A stretch of DNA of 64,000 nt from Evansella caseinilytica (GCF_900107275.1 NZ_FNPI01000004.1:62001-126000), one strand, 5' to 3'; counted from the first letter of the stretch, positions 35,169-44,463 are shown. The notes: generated by a model from the letters alone, not told the origin. Program-made: numbers and translations.

Positions 35169-36651
35169 CTGGAGGAGGCAGCATTACGCAGCGATTTTCA
35201 TCAGCTTTTTGAATAACATCAAGGAACTACTGTTGACAATGCTGATCGTCTTTGTTTTCGGCCAGTCCTCACAAGTCGGCGGCGCCATGTTTTATACGTT
35301 TTTTTACGGCAGCATCCTGCTGTTTTCGCTTGGAAGCGGGGTAATCAAATGGTTGACGTTTCAATATCGGCTGGAAGCAGACGAACTGAAAATAAAACAA
35401 GGCTTTCTGTTCAAAAAAAATCGCTTTATCCGTAAAGAACGCATTCAAAGTATCGATGTGAACGCGAAAATGCTGCAGCGAATGTTTCGATTGGTAGAGC
35501 TAAGGATCGAAACGGCCGGAGGAGGAGGAGAGCCGGAATTTCGCATCGTCGCTCTGAAACAGGAAGAAGCTGCGCTGATTAAAAAGGAATTGCTTTCGAA
35601 AGATCGCGTTCCGGATAAAGGCCAGGTGACGGAATCCGTTTCACAGGACGATTCCATGACGGCAGCATATCCGGACGAGGTGCAGAAATCGGCTCATGAG
35701 CGAAAATTCCGCTGGGAACTGAGCAATAGACGCTTGGTTATTGCCGCGCTTACATCCAGCGGTGTCGGGCTGGCAGTCACCTTCGCTGCTGCAGCAACGT
35801 CCCAGTTGCAGCAACTTATTCCGGAGGCGGTTTATGAAGAAATTATCGGCTGGCTTCAACATTCCAGCTTCGTCTACATTGGAATCGTGGTTGCCTTTGT
35901 ATTATTTATCAGCTGGGTGATGGCCTTGATCAATACGATGTTGAAGTACGGCCAGTTCACGATTGTCAAAAACGGGGATGAGATACACCTTTCCAGAGGC
36001 ATATTAGAAAAACGGCAGCTGACGCTTTCGCAAAAAAGAATTACAGCCGTCCGAATCGTGCAAAATTTGCTGCGCCAGCCTTTCGGGTACGTTTCCGTTT
36101 ATGTGGAAAGTGCTTGTGGAGGGAGAAAAGAGGAAGATTTATCAACGATTTTAATCCCTCTGTGCAAACGCGGTGAGATAACCGAGCTTTTAGGAGAAAT
36201 AGTGCCTGAGTATGCGGTCAAGCGGCAGTATGCCCCGCTGCCTTCCAAAAGCATAAGAAAGTATATGATAAAGCTAATCGTTCCCGCCGTAGTCAGCGCG
36301 ACAGTCATTGCGTATTTTCTTCCTTACGGCTCATGGGCGCTGATCCTTCCTGTCCTGGCAGCCTCTTACGGCTATTGGCAATATCGCGATGCAGGGATAG
36401 GTCATACCGAGGGAATACTGCTGCTGAAATACAGGACGCTGTCCCGCTGTGAAGTGGTTGTGCCTCGCAAGCGAATTCAAGCGATGCAGTCTTCACAAAC
36501 GTTTCTGCAACGCATCAACGATTTGCATACAATCCACGTCTCTGTTATGACAAGCATTGCCGGTAAAACATTTACATTAAAGCACATTGACAGGATGCAA
36601 CAGGAGCAGCAATTTCACTGGTATTCATATGAAGAAAAGCGGAAGGAGTAG
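35161..36651 (+). CDS. ydbT: bPH2 (YdbT-type) membrane protein
   Basis: 496 residues, B. subtilis YdbT being 493. Three bPH2 domains (~60-140, ~250-330, ~400-490) each follow a pair of membrane helices. Motifs include FIRKERIQSIDVNAKMLQRM, LTLSQKRITAVRIVQNLLRQ and VVPRKRIQAMQSSQTFLQRI. ATG 35161 overlaps the ydbS stop and gives the family length; readings that begin further upstream lie within ydbS. Integral membrane protein, partner of YdbS. Confidence 0.9.
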   Translation: MTSWRRQHYAAIFISFLNNIKELLLTMLIVFVFGQSSQVGGAMFYTFFYGSILLFSLGSGVIKWLTFQYRLEADELKIKQGFLFKKNRFIRKERIQSIDVNAKMLQRMFRLVELRIETAGGGGEPEFRIVALKQEEAALIKKELLSKDRVPDKGQVTESVSQDDSMTAAYPDEVQKSAHERKFRWELSNRRLVIAALTSSGVGLAVTFAAAATSQLQQLIPEAVYEEIIGWLQHSSFVYIGIVVAFVLFISWVMALINTMLKYGQFTIVKNGDEIHLSRGILEKRQLTLSQKRITAVRIVQNLLRQPFGYVSVYVESACGGRKEEDLSTILIPLCKRGEITELLGEIVPEYAVKRQYAPLPSKSIRKYMIKLIVPAVVSATVIAYFLPYGSWALILPVLAASYGYWQYRDAGIGHTEGILLLKYRTLSRCEVVVPRKRIQAMQSSQTFLQRINDLHTIHVSVMTSIAGKTFTLKHIDRMQQEQQFHWYSYEEKRKE

Positions 36652-36679
36652 ATCCAGCCGCTTTTTTCTAACTGTGGAG

Positions 36680-37639
36680 TTAATCTTGCGACATTTGTGT
36701 CGCGTACGTCGTCAGCACCCGCTCACCGGAGTCTGATGTAAATTCAAAGCGGTCAAATGTCATCCCTGCGCCGTTCGCATTTCTTTCATAATGATGCTGA
36801 ACAATAAACTGGTGTTTTGAATTGGCATAAGAGACGAAATTGACACCGGAAAACTGTTGGTCATTAAAAGAATGGAGCAGTTGTATTAAAAGCGAATTAT
36901 GGCAGTAGACACAATGTCTGTGGCCGATTCCTAATTTTTGCAGTCCCTTTTCCAATGCTTGTAAGGAAGGGGGCTCCAGTTCATTCAACAGAATACGGTA
37001 AGGATCAAACTGATTTTTATTGAGGCGGACGGATGCCCCGTGGGCAAGTTCAACTATCCGGCCGTTTTTCAGTTCAAACATTAGATCCTTGATATAAACG
37101 GCAGAAACCCACTTGTCGTCAACGACAATTTCAAACTCAAAAGGGCAGCCGGCAATTGCTAACGCTTCCCGTTTCTCTTCATCGTAAATTTCAATTTTCC
37201 GACCTTTTTTTACAAGCTGATAATAAACATAGCCATCTTCAAAAATGAGATGTTCGGAATGCAGCCGCCGGAGTTCCTGCTGTATTAGCGATAAGAGCAG
37301 CTCCGTATTTTGATTAATTTCCTGTATCTCCTCCCATCTTTCCTTTAATGAAACGGCAATCGATTCATCGTAAGTATGCTGGAACGTACCCTCATACGGT
37401 TCAATACGGTGACCTGGACATTCAACCAGCTCATTCTCTTTTAAATATGGAATAAATAATTCCAAGTCTTCCAAATGGATATCGGGATATTCAAACACAC
37501 CGATGATTCGCACACTCGCACGCCATGGCTTCTTCGGTTCCGTTATCATTTCCTCTAATATACCGACGTATTGACCGTGACTGCCTTTGTCTAAAATAAT
37601 TTCCTTCCCAATATGCTTTTTCGCTGTTTTTCGGTCCAT
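36680..37639 (-). CDS. DUF2777-like protein of unknown function
   Basis: 319 residues. The N-terminal region has MDRKTAKKHIGKEIILDKGS and EPKKPWRASVRIIG, a small beta barrel-like domain resembling DUF2777. A CVYCHNSLL motif (~262-270) offers two cysteines. No membrane segment. ATG 37639 with GTGGGG upstream is preferred to the GTG four codons earlier, which overlaps the ribosome binding site. Convergent with ydbT. The family name is given with reserve. Confidence 0.55.
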   Translation of the reverse strand: MDRKTAKKHIGKEIILDKGSHGQYVGILEEMITEPKKPWRASVRIIGVFEYPDIHLEDLELFIPYLKENELVECPGHRIEPYEGTFQHTYDESIAVSLKERWEEIQEINQNTELLLSLIQQELRRLHSEHLIFEDGYVYYQLVKKGRKIEIYDEEKREALAIAGCPFEFEIVVDDKWVSAVYIKDLMFELKNGRIVELAHGASVRLNKNQFDPYRILLNELEPPSLQALEKGLQKLGIGHRHCVYCHNSLLIQLLHSFNDQQFSGVNFVSYANSKHQFIVQHHYERNANGAGMTFDRFEFTSDSGERVLTTYATQMSQD

Positions 37640-38426
37640 AAGAATCCCCACTTTAGTTGTTTAACTGAAATTTATCATCTGTAACTATTATAATATATCT
37701 TCCCGCAATGAAACACCCATAAGATCATTGAATTTATGTATATAAATTAACACAAGAACCTATAAATGTTAATTATCACCTGCTAAAAGACTGATAATCA
37801 GGAAAAATCAAGTGGATCCATATAGTCTGAATGATGCGCTACTTTTAAATTGTCCCACACAACCGCTTCATTTAATATGGGAAGGATATGAGATTTGCAA
37901 GAAGATCGAAGGCGTCACGATCGAGCAGCGGTGAGGCGATGTTCCGGTCATTTTGGACTGCCATTAAAAGAAATTTGTGCCAATAAGAATCGTTGAGTAA
38001 AAAAAAGCTTATCCATTTCTATAATCACGCCATTGGGGGATTGCAGAGATAGAGAAGAATGGATGAAATTACCTTGTTTACTTTGCTATATGTGTGCGTT
38101 CAACATCGACTATCGATTGCAGCTCCATGCAAAAATGAGCCGGTAGACCCATTACATGAGTCAGTGTCGAGCAGTTAAGAAATGTTACAAATCATACGAA
38201 TAGAACTTAAAATGATCAACGGTGCGGGATTTTAATATTTCTTTTATCGAGATTGTCACTTTTTTTCAAAAAAATGTAACAAAGCTGTAAACCTATTATT
38301 AATTAATTTTAACCGTACTTAGGCAGAAAGACTCCTGATAGATTGACGAATATTAGATAAGATTATGAAATACCCCCATAAAATATGACAAGTTAGCGTA
38401 TAAATAAAATATGTGAGGTGTTTTTC
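37640..38426. other. 787-bp gene-free region upstream of sigI
   Basis: AT-rich. A 40-codon GTG-started frame near 37812 (DPYSLNDALLLN) ends quickly and has no recognisable relatives; several short, broken frames follow, so decayed coding sequence is possible. The last 60 bp hold a candidate sigma-I promoter. No intact gene, RNA or repeat found. Confidence 0.5.
38371..38400 (+). promoter_or_regulatory. Candidate sigma-I autoregulatory promoter
   Basis: TACCCCC (38371-38377) and CGTA (38397-38400) are 19 bp apart, 27 bp before the sigI start. Sigma-I promoters are known for a C-rich -35 and a CGWA-like -10, and sigI is autoregulated. Sequence agreement is seen; use is inferred. Confidence 0.5.
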
Positions 38427-39170
38427 GTGCTAAAGCGCCTATTGAAGAAAGAGGAACACTATCTCTCAATAGAAGAAACAATTGCTTTGATACAAAAAGG
38501 TGATAAAGATAAGGAAAATCAATTCATTAAAGAATATATGCCGTTTATTCGCAAAACAACTTCTACAGTGTGTAAACGTTATATACACGCAAAGCAAGAT
38601 GATGAATTCAGCATTGCTTTAATCGCGTTTAATGAAGCGATTCAGCAATATTCTCCGGATAAAGGAAGCTCTTTCTTATCCTTTGCCAGTTTAGTCATCC
38701 GCCGCCGGATTATTGATTATATTCGGCAGGAACAGCGAAGACGCGTGACGCTCTCGATGGACTACACAGAGGAGTATATGGAAAACATGGAGAACTTAGC
38801 GGAAGTGGAAGCTTCCTTTAAGGATTATGAGCTTTCTTTGGAAGCAGAATACAGACGGGAAGAAATTTTGCATCTCAAAGAGCAGTTGACAGGCTATGGA
38901 ATCACGTTGACGGAAGTTGCCGAGCAATCGCCGAAGCATACGGACGCGAGAGAAAACATGCTGGAGATCGCAAAAGTTATTTTAGCTCACGATCATTTCA
39001 AAACATACTTGAATGAAAAGAAGCGACTGCCGATCAAAAAATTAACAGAAAAAATTGATATGAGCAGAAAAACGATTGAGAGAAATCGAAAATATATTAT
39101 TACCCTCTGCATCGTTTTGATGGAGGATTATCGATATATTCAGGAGTATTTGAAAGGGTGGATCTCATGA
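38427..39170 (+). CDS. sigI: RNA polymerase sigma factor SigI
   Basis: 247 residues. Region 2 is visible in NQFIKEYMPFIRKTTSTVCK ... DDEFSIALIAFNEAIQQY and FLSFASLVIRRRIIDYIRQE (~75-95). A divergent C-terminal half (~130-247) with RLPIKKLTEKIDMSRKTIER replaces region 4, as in the SigI family. The heat/cell-wall-stress factor is held by RsgI. GTG 38427 follows GTGAGG (38413-38418); an upstream GTG at 38418 overlaps that site. Overlaps rsgI by 4 bp (ATGA). Confidence 0.93.
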   Translation: MLKRLLKKEEHYLSIEETIALIQKGDKDKENQFIKEYMPFIRKTTSTVCKRYIHAKQDDEFSIALIAFNEAIQQYSPDKGSSFLSFASLVIRRRIIDYIRQEQRRRVTLSMDYTEEYMENMENLAEVEASFKDYELSLEAEYRREEILHLKEQLTGYGITLTEVAEQSPKHTDARENMLEIAKVILAHDHFKTYLNEKKRLPIKKLTEKIDMSRKTIERNRKYIITLCIVLMEDYRYIQEYLKGWIS

Positions 39171-40336
39171 AAAAAGGGATCGTAATGGAGAAGCATCAGC
39201 GGTTTCTGATCGTTTTAACAAAGGATGGCCAGTTTATCCGCACGAAGGGCAGAAAGGATGTTGAACTGGGGGAAGAGATCAGCTTCATTCCCGCCAGGCC
39301 GTCTAAAGTAATGTCACTTTATTCTCATAAGATGTTCAGTGTGCCGTTCGCCGCAGCCTTCATTATGTTATTGTTTATACCGATGCTTTCATTCTTCACT
39401 CCCGAGCGGGTGTACGGTGTTGTCGCCGTCGATATCAATCCGAGTGTAGAATTATCCATTGATCGCCGATATGTCGTCATCGATACTAAAGGATATAATT
39501 CAGCAGGTACAGAATTACTGGATCAGGTGAACGATGAACTTATCGGCCGGTCGTTAAGTCATGGCGTCGAACTCCTTATGGAAAAAGGCAGTGAACTTGG
39601 TTTTTTGAAACAGGAACAAGAGGTATTTATTTCTTCTTATTTAATGTTGGATGAATATTCCTGGGGAAACAATTATGACCAGTGGGTAGACGCCATGAAT
39701 GATAAGTTTTCAGTCAACTTAATTACATTGAACGTGGATGATGCTGTGATTGATTCAGCGCAGAAAGTGTCGCTGTCACCTGTGAAATACCTTCTGTATA
39801 ACGACGCGCTGGAACGCGGCTTTTCGCTGGAGCTCGAAAGCGTACAAAACAAATCCGTGAACGATATAGAACGTAATACAGGTGCTAATTTAGAAAGCAT
39901 TGTCCCTGCGGAAAAAATAAAAACCAGCGATAAACCGGAAGAAACAGAACAGCTGAAGGAGCAAAAGATTTTAGAAAAGCAGGGCAGCAATAAACAACAA
40001 TCGGAAGATAGACAAAATAAGCAGCAGAACGATCAGATAGATCCGCCCCCGGAAAAAAACGGCAACGAATCTCCATCTGAAAAGCCGGTAAATCAGAACG
40101 ATAACTCTTCCTCAAACAGAAGCAATAACAGCGGCCGCTCAGAAGAGAAGAAGCAAACGAATGAAAAAAAAGCGGGAGATTCTTCATCACGGAAAAGTGA
40201 GGGATCGACCAAAGGGAACAGTGAGCAAGTGAATAATCAGTTTAATGATAAAAATCAGAAAACAAATAATGGCCAACAAAGGAATTCTATGAAGCAGGAA
40301 AAAGACAATCGCCCTTCTGAAAATAACAAACAATAA
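39167..40336 (+). CDS. rsgI: Anti-sigma-I factor RsgI
   Basis: 389 residues. An N-terminal anti-sigma domain (~1-55; KGIVMEKHQRFLIVLTKDGQF), one membrane helix (~60-78) and an outer domain beginning YGVVAVDINPSVELSIDRRY. The Asn-Pro in DINPSVEL corresponds to the site where RsgI is known to self-cleave. The last ~150 residues are a disordered Asn/Gln/Lys/Ser/Glu-rich tail, comparable with B. subtilis RsgI (381 aa); clostridial RsgI proteins have carbohydrate sensors there instead. Holds SigI at the membrane until proteolysis. Translationally coupled to sigI. Confidence 0.92.
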   Translation: MKKGIVMEKHQRFLIVLTKDGQFIRTKGRKDVELGEEISFIPARPSKVMSLYSHKMFSVPFAAAFIMLLFIPMLSFFTPERVYGVVAVDINPSVELSIDRRYVVIDTKGYNSAGTELLDQVNDELIGRSLSHGVELLMEKGSELGFLKQEQEVFISSYLMLDEYSWGNNYDQWVDAMNDKFSVNLITLNVDDAVIDSAQKVSLSPVKYLLYNDALERGFSLELESVQNKSVNDIERNTGANLESIVPAEKIKTSDKPEETEQLKEQKILEKQGSNKQQSEDRQNKQQNDQIDPPPEKNGNESPSEKPVNQNDNSSSNRSNNSGRSEEKKQTNEKKAGDSSSRKSEGSTKGNSEQVNNQFNDKNQKTNNGQQRNSMKQEKDNRPSENNKQ

Positions 40337-40391
40337 AAATAACTCCGCTTCTGGGAGTAATACGTTGGGATTTGCAAAGTGAGAAAACGGG

Positions 40392-40430
40392 AAAAAGATG
40401 CAGGCTTTATCAGTCTGCATCTCTTTTTTT
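40392..40430 (+). terminator. Terminator after rsgI
   Basis: AGATGCAG / CTGCATCT stem (about 40396-40403, 40415-40422) flanked by A-run and T-run. It also overlaps the end of the convergent minus-strand gene, so it works in both directions. Confidence 0.8.
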
Positions 40431-41345
40431 CGGTACATTTTGTTCGTAGCGGAGTTCATTTAACTTTAACAACTGCTTCATACGGTCCATTCGCGAAGCT
40501 TTTATTTCGCGGTCCTGCTTTTCCACAAATGTTCGCATGGAATGGATGGCGCCGACGACATCTTCATACGATTCTTTCCGCTGCGTTTCCGTTAAACTCT
40601 TGTATGTTTCTAATAAATTCGGCAGGTCGTTATTAACTAAACGATTTAAATGGTGCTTTTCTTCAATATCCAGCAATTCAATGTTTTCCGCACATTCCGA
40701 AATCGCAAATCTCAATTCGTTCAGCTTTGTTAAAATAAGCTCATCGAGAGCGCCATACTCTTTGATCACTTCGTTCACTTTAACAATCAGCGCCTTCTGT
40801 TTATGCTGCTTTTCATCAAAAACAGAAGGCTGCAATTTTTCCGCTGCCGGTTCCGGCAGGGGGGCTTCCGACGGTTTTTTACCAGCCAACGACATATCTA
40901 GTTGATGTACTAAAAGAAAAAGCCGTTGAAACAAGTGGTGCTTTCTTACATTCCTTACGATTGTACGGTTGTCCGACTGGTAATATATAGTGGAATCGAT
41001 ACACTTCCCCATGCCTTTTTCCGCTTTAAACTGTTTGCGGTACGTCGTGATATAAACCCGCTTTTTCAACTGATCGGGAGATTTTTTCGTATCAAGCAGC
41101 TCAAGATGAAGTTTTTTCGGCTTTATTTTGATCTTGTATAAATATCCTCTAATATTTCTTTTAAATGTTTTATTTAAGCGGGGCAATTCTGAGAGAGAAG
41201 CCAGGTCAGAAATGAACTCTTCTGCTTCTCTGATAAATTCCTTCATATCTTCCGTTTCGATTTTCGCATCCCGCAGCGGCTTTAAGTAGTTGGGCAAGAA
41301 TCCCTCCAGCCACCGCTGCTCCCAAATTTGATCACGCCAGCTCAT
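40410..41345 (-). CDS. XpaC-like / TelA-partner protein
   Basis: 311 residues without membrane segment. Charged, helical. The C-terminal third (NDLPNLLETYKSLTETQRKE and AIHSMRTFVEKQDREI) resembles the XpaC (5-bromo-4-chloroindolyl phosphate hydrolysis) domain often encoded next to TelA proteins, e.g. xpaC-yaaN in B. subtilis. ATG 41345 follows GAGGTGG. The TelA gene lies 31 bp upstream in the same direction, so the two form an operon. The family link is tentative; no enzyme motif is visible. Confidence 0.55.
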   Translation of the reverse strand: MSWRDQIWEQRWLEGFLPNYLKPLRDAKIETEDMKEFIREAEEFISDLASLSELPRLNKTFKRNIRGYLYKIKIKPKKLHLELLDTKKSPDQLKKRVYITTYRKQFKAEKGMGKCIDSTIYYQSDNRTIVRNVRKHHLFQRLFLLVHQLDMSLAGKKPSEAPLPEPAAEKLQPSVFDEKQHKQKALIVKVNEVIKEYGALDELILTKLNELRFAISECAENIELLDIEEKHHLNRLVNNDLPNLLETYKSLTETQRKESYEDVVGAIHSMRTFVEKQDREIKASRMDRMKQLLKLNELRYEQNVPKKRDAD

Positions 41346-41376
41346 GACGTCCACCTCGTTTTGTTCCCACCCACGG

Positions 41377-42426
41377 TTAATTCAGCAGCTTTCTTTCCAT
41401 TTGCTCGTTTAGCTGCTCCATCTCATGAATAAACTGCTTGCTGGATTCAATAATCCTTGTGTTTGATTGTTCAGTCATTTCAATCGCTGCATAAACATCG
41501 TCAAATGCTTTTTTGAACGTTTCAATGGCAACCGCCGGCTCCTCCAATGTTTTCAATGTTTCTTCCGTATTGGACTTCAGCAGCTGCGCGTTTGATAAAA
41601 GCATTGCTTCGGTCGTTTGATTGACATTTTTTACAGCATCAATCACTTTCTTTTGGTTGCTGAGTGCCAATTGAATGGAGGCGGTCACTGTAATGATATT
41701 CTTTGTCATCGTGATGGCGTTGAATATCGCTTCCTCCAGTTTGTCATTGTTTTCGACGATAATATCAACCGAAGCGAGTGATTGCTGTAGGACAAGAACG
41801 GCTTGCTGCATATTTTTCACACGGGATAACACTTTCTGCTGTCCTTTTTGAATCGGGGCGGGATCGTCCTGCCATTCGTCTTTCTTCATTTCTTCTTCCA
41901 GCATCAAGTTCAGTTGCTTTCCGACTTCAATCTGCTCGTTTAAGGCGGCGATCCGCTCCCTGGCCACATTTTTCAGCTGATGCAGCATCACGGTATCCTC
42001 CTGCAAGCGATCCTTTCCGTTTAAGAGGGCGCCGATGATAACTTCCACTTCACCTTCGATCGTTTGATATTTTCTTGCGTATTTTTCGATGGAGCTGCCG
42101 CGGGTGATTTTGTTAAAAAAACGCTTTAGCATCCCTGCTTTTAAATAGTCCGGCTCCAACTCCGATACCATTTCCTTCAGCTTTGTCAGCTGTTGAGGCA
42201 GGTCATGATGAGGGTCGTTCATCATGCCGCTCACAGGCCGCTTCAATGCTTCAAGAGATTCTCCGGCCTTCAGCTGCTCATCTGAACCGATGCGGCCCAA
42301 TGTCTCCAAAATTTTATTCAAATCATTGCTATTTCGTATCTCTTCAACGTATTTTTCGGCTTTTGACTGGAACTCCACCGGTTGTTTCACTGTCGAGTCA
42401 GTTTGTTTTGGTGTTTGGTCTGTCAT
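41377..42426 (-). CDS. TelA/YaaN-family toxic anion resistance protein
   Basis: 349 residues, all-helical. The TelA core is seen in VLVLQQSLASVDIIVENNDKL-type and AIFNAITMTKNIITVTASIQ (~232-250) segments, and KAFDDVYAAIEMTEQSNTRIIESSK at the C-terminus. Named for tellurite resistance, but in Bacillus linked with TerC/XpaC-type stress proteins; function unclear. AGGAGGTT precedes the ATG on the minus strand. First gene of the two-gene operon. Confidence 0.85.
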   Translation of the reverse strand: MTDQTPKQTDSTVKQPVEFQSKAEKYVEEIRNSNDLNKILETLGRIGSDEQLKAGESLEALKRPVSGMMNDPHHDLPQQLTKLKEMVSELEPDYLKAGMLKRFFNKITRGSSIEKYARKYQTIEGEVEVIIGALLNGKDRLQEDTVMLHQLKNVARERIAALNEQIEVGKQLNLMLEEEMKKDEWQDDPAPIQKGQQKVLSRVKNMQQAVLVLQQSLASVDIIVENNDKLEEAIFNAITMTKNIITVTASIQLALSNQKKVIDAVKNVNQTTEAMLLSNAQLLKSNTEETLKTLEEPAVAIETFKKAFDDVYAAIEMTEQSNTRIIESSKQFIHEMEQLNEQMERKLLN

Positions 42427-42739
42427 ATGATAACCTCCTGATTATGAGGATGATGTAGGACTATGTTTGTTTCTACGGAAAATCCCCGATATAAGTTTCA
42501 ACATTCCTTTTGCAGATGTCTGTTAAAAACGGCGGACAAGCCGGAAGTATCCCAAGAGGCGGTACGCAACAGAACTTGGCTGCTGCCGGCGCAGCGGCAC
42601 TCTTCGACGCCATTGTATCCGGACTTTTTAAACATCCTCTACAAATGATTATACAATTCAATATATCGCGAAACAACAATCATTGCTGACGCGTGCAGCT
42701 GATTGGCTGAAGAAACCCTGTGCTGCCGAAAAGAAGCGA
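42427..42739. other. Intergenic region with possible decayed family A repeat
   Basis: 313 bp without a gene. GGACAAGCCGGAAGTATCCC near 42531 and ATCCGGACTTTTTAAACATCC near 42616-42637 resemble the left and right parts of the family A repeat. The core is too divergent to be certain. Confidence 0.3.
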
Positions 42740-43633
42740 TTAAAAAATGCGGATAGCCTTCGGCAAAATATGTATTGTAGCCGGTGTTTCGCCGACTTCT
42801 TCACCGTCACCTTGAACGGGGAGCGTTCGTTGCGCTGTAACAGTAAATTGATTTCCTGTCAGCATCGTGATGTACGGCAATGTTAAGTGTTTTTTGACAA
42901 AAACGGCAGGAAGCGCGACCAGCAGCTGAAATAGGCCAAGGCCGTGAACGATGACCAAATCGATTTGTCCGTCATCAGGTTTTGCGTTGGGACAAATCGG
43001 TATGCCGCCGCCGTAATAGCCGGTGTTTCCCGCTGCGATCAGCCAGACCCGCTGAAAATGATAGTTAGCACCGTGCCGATCGATGATATGTACTGCTGAC
43101 GGTTTGTATCGGAGGACGGTTTTCAAAAACATCATCAAATAGCTGAGCCTGCCAAGAAAAGCCATGTTCAGCATTTTTTTAAGTTGGGACTGCCGGCACC
43201 GGATGGCGGTTTCGGCATCCACGCCGATGCCGGCCACCGATAGTACTTTTTTGCCGTTTACGTCGATAAGATCGTATTCTCCCGGTTGGTTGGCGACGAT
43301 TCGCTCCAGCGCTTTTTTCGCATTCATTGGAATAGACAGCGCTCGGCCAAAATCATTTCCGGAACCGCTTGGAATTAATCCGAAAGGCAAGTGATAGGAA
43401 TGGAGCTGCTGAACAGCCTGATGCAATGTTCCGTCTCCGCCGACGATCAAAAATCCTTTTACTGTCTGTTTCATTTCAGCGATTTTGTTGTGAATGGCGT
43501 TCCACATGTCTTTTTCCTGATAGAGGTCGGAGGAAAAAGCAACAAAGGAGTCCGGTAACATTGTTGATAAAATCGCAAATATTTTATTGGTGCGGCGTTT
43601 CCCGGAGTATGAATTAATGATTACAATATACAT
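42740..43633 (-). CDS. Diacylglycerol kinase-family lipid kinase
   Basis: 297 residues, DAGK catalytic domain (YegS/DgkB/YtlR type). INSYSGKR at the N-terminus, GGDGTLHQAV (~63-72) for ATP and PSGSGNDFGRALS (~88-100); VAGIGVDAETA lies in the C-terminal beta-sandwich. The substrate is an undecorated lipid, diacylglycerol, sphingoid or undecaprenol-like; it cannot be fixed. B. subtilis has three paralogues (DgkB, YtlR, BmrU), so no symbol is assigned. A GGAGAGG site precedes the ATG on the minus strand. Confidence 0.88.
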   Translation of the reverse strand: MYIVIINSYSGKRRTNKIFAILSTMLPDSFVAFSSDLYQEKDMWNAIHNKIAEMKQTVKGFLIVGGDGTLHQAVQQLHSYHLPFGLIPSGSGNDFGRALSIPMNAKKALERIVANQPGEYDLIDVNGKKVLSVAGIGVDAETAIRCRQSQLKKMLNMAFLGRLSYLMMFLKTVLRYKPSAVHIIDRHGANYHFQRVWLIAAGNTGYYGGGIPICPNAKPDDGQIDLVIVHGLGLFQLLVALPAVFVKKHLTLPYITMLTGNQFTVTAQRTLPVQGDGEEVGETPATIHILPKAIRIF

Positions 43634-43849
43634 ATACCTCTCCTTGGATGCATGGTATTTTCTATTATATCATCTCAATGACGGTTGTAGAGGAAAAAAA
43701 GATAGAGACAGCAGGGGGGAGGCAGCTTGGCAAGCCAGCATTCGCGCCGGATGATTGCACTTCGTTGACTTGCTTATGCATTTGGATTATTGTATTTAAT
43801 ACAGTAGCTATAGTACGATGGTTTTGAATATGGGAAGAAATGAAATTTC

Positions 43850-43878
43850 ATTGACAAATTTACTATCATTTATAGTAA
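43850..43878 (+). promoter_or_regulatory. tatA promoter region with an operator-like dyad
   Basis: TTGACA (43850-43855) is followed by TTTACTAT-N5-ATAGTAAA (43858-43878), a perfect 8-bp dyad that contains the likely -10 (TATAGT/ATAGTA). Spacing is short (14-15 bp). A repressor or activator binding the dyad would control tatA; its identity is unknown. Confidence 0.45.
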
Positions 43879-43936
43879 AAACAAGTAATTGCGATTATAA
43901 TGAATGTAAATGCGTGTTCAAAAAGGGAGGAAAAAT

Positions 43937-44122
43937 ATGTTAAGCAACATTGGAATTCCAGGGCTGCTGTTAATTTTTGTTATTGCGCTGATTATTTTTG
44001 GACCGAATAAGCTGCCGGAAATTGGACGGGCAATGGGGCAGACGTTAAGAGAATTTAAAAATTCCGCCAAGGAAATAACAAAAGATGATGAGGACAATCA
44101 ACCTTCAAAAGATAAAAACTGA
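43937..44122 (+). CDS. tatA: Sec-independent translocase subunit TatA
   Basis: 61 residues. A short membrane helix (~4-21, [18 protein letters not shown]), the FG-P hinge ([14 protein letters not shown]) and an amphipathic helix ([15 protein letters not shown]), then an acidic tail: the complete TatA plan. ATG 43937 has GGGAGG (43925-43930); that site lies within the motif TGTTCAAAAAGGGAGG, which is the end sequence of the dispersed repeats. Forms the twin-arginine pore with the downstream tatC, from which it is separated by a family A repeat. Confidence 0.94.
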   Translation: MLSNIGIPGLLLIFVIALIIFGPNKLPEIGRAMGQTLREFKNSAKEITKDDEDNQPSKDKN

Positions 44123-44178
44123 GCCGATGATAAGTTTTGCTGCATCCCGCACTTTTTGAAACTCTAAAAATAATCTGG

Positions 44179-44329
44179 GTTCAAAAAGGAGGACATTGCA
44201 GCGGCAAGAAGATTGAGGCGCGACAGGCTCGAGCAACGGAGCGTATGAGGAACGTACGAGAGCAGTGGAGGGGCAACGTGGGCGTTGGGATTCGCCGGCG
44301 CTGTGTCCCGGACTTTTTTTGAACATCCA
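44179..44329. repeat. Dispersed repeat family A, copy 2
   Basis: 151 bp from GTTCAAAAAGGAGGACATTG to CCCGGACTTTTTTTGAACAT, homologous to 14831-14977 over its full length (GGCAAGAAGATTGAGGCGCG, AACGGAGCGTATGAGGAACG, GATTCGCCGGCG). Ends are inverted repeats. It sits between tatA and tatC. Confidence 0.8.
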
Positions 44330-44463
44330 TTTAACTTTTTTCCCGAAGGGGTGTAAGGTGTCTTTCATCTTACACCTTTTCCATGAATGATAAAAAGTAT
44401 TATATTTACTGATCCAGGAAAGCTGTTTGGTTATAGTGCTTTTCTTACAAGGAGCGTCCGGTG

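Noticed and set aside
37812-37935. 40-codon GTG frame upstream of sigI
   Set aside because: Weak ribosome binding site and no family; may be decayed coding DNA, so kept only as a note on the intergenic region.
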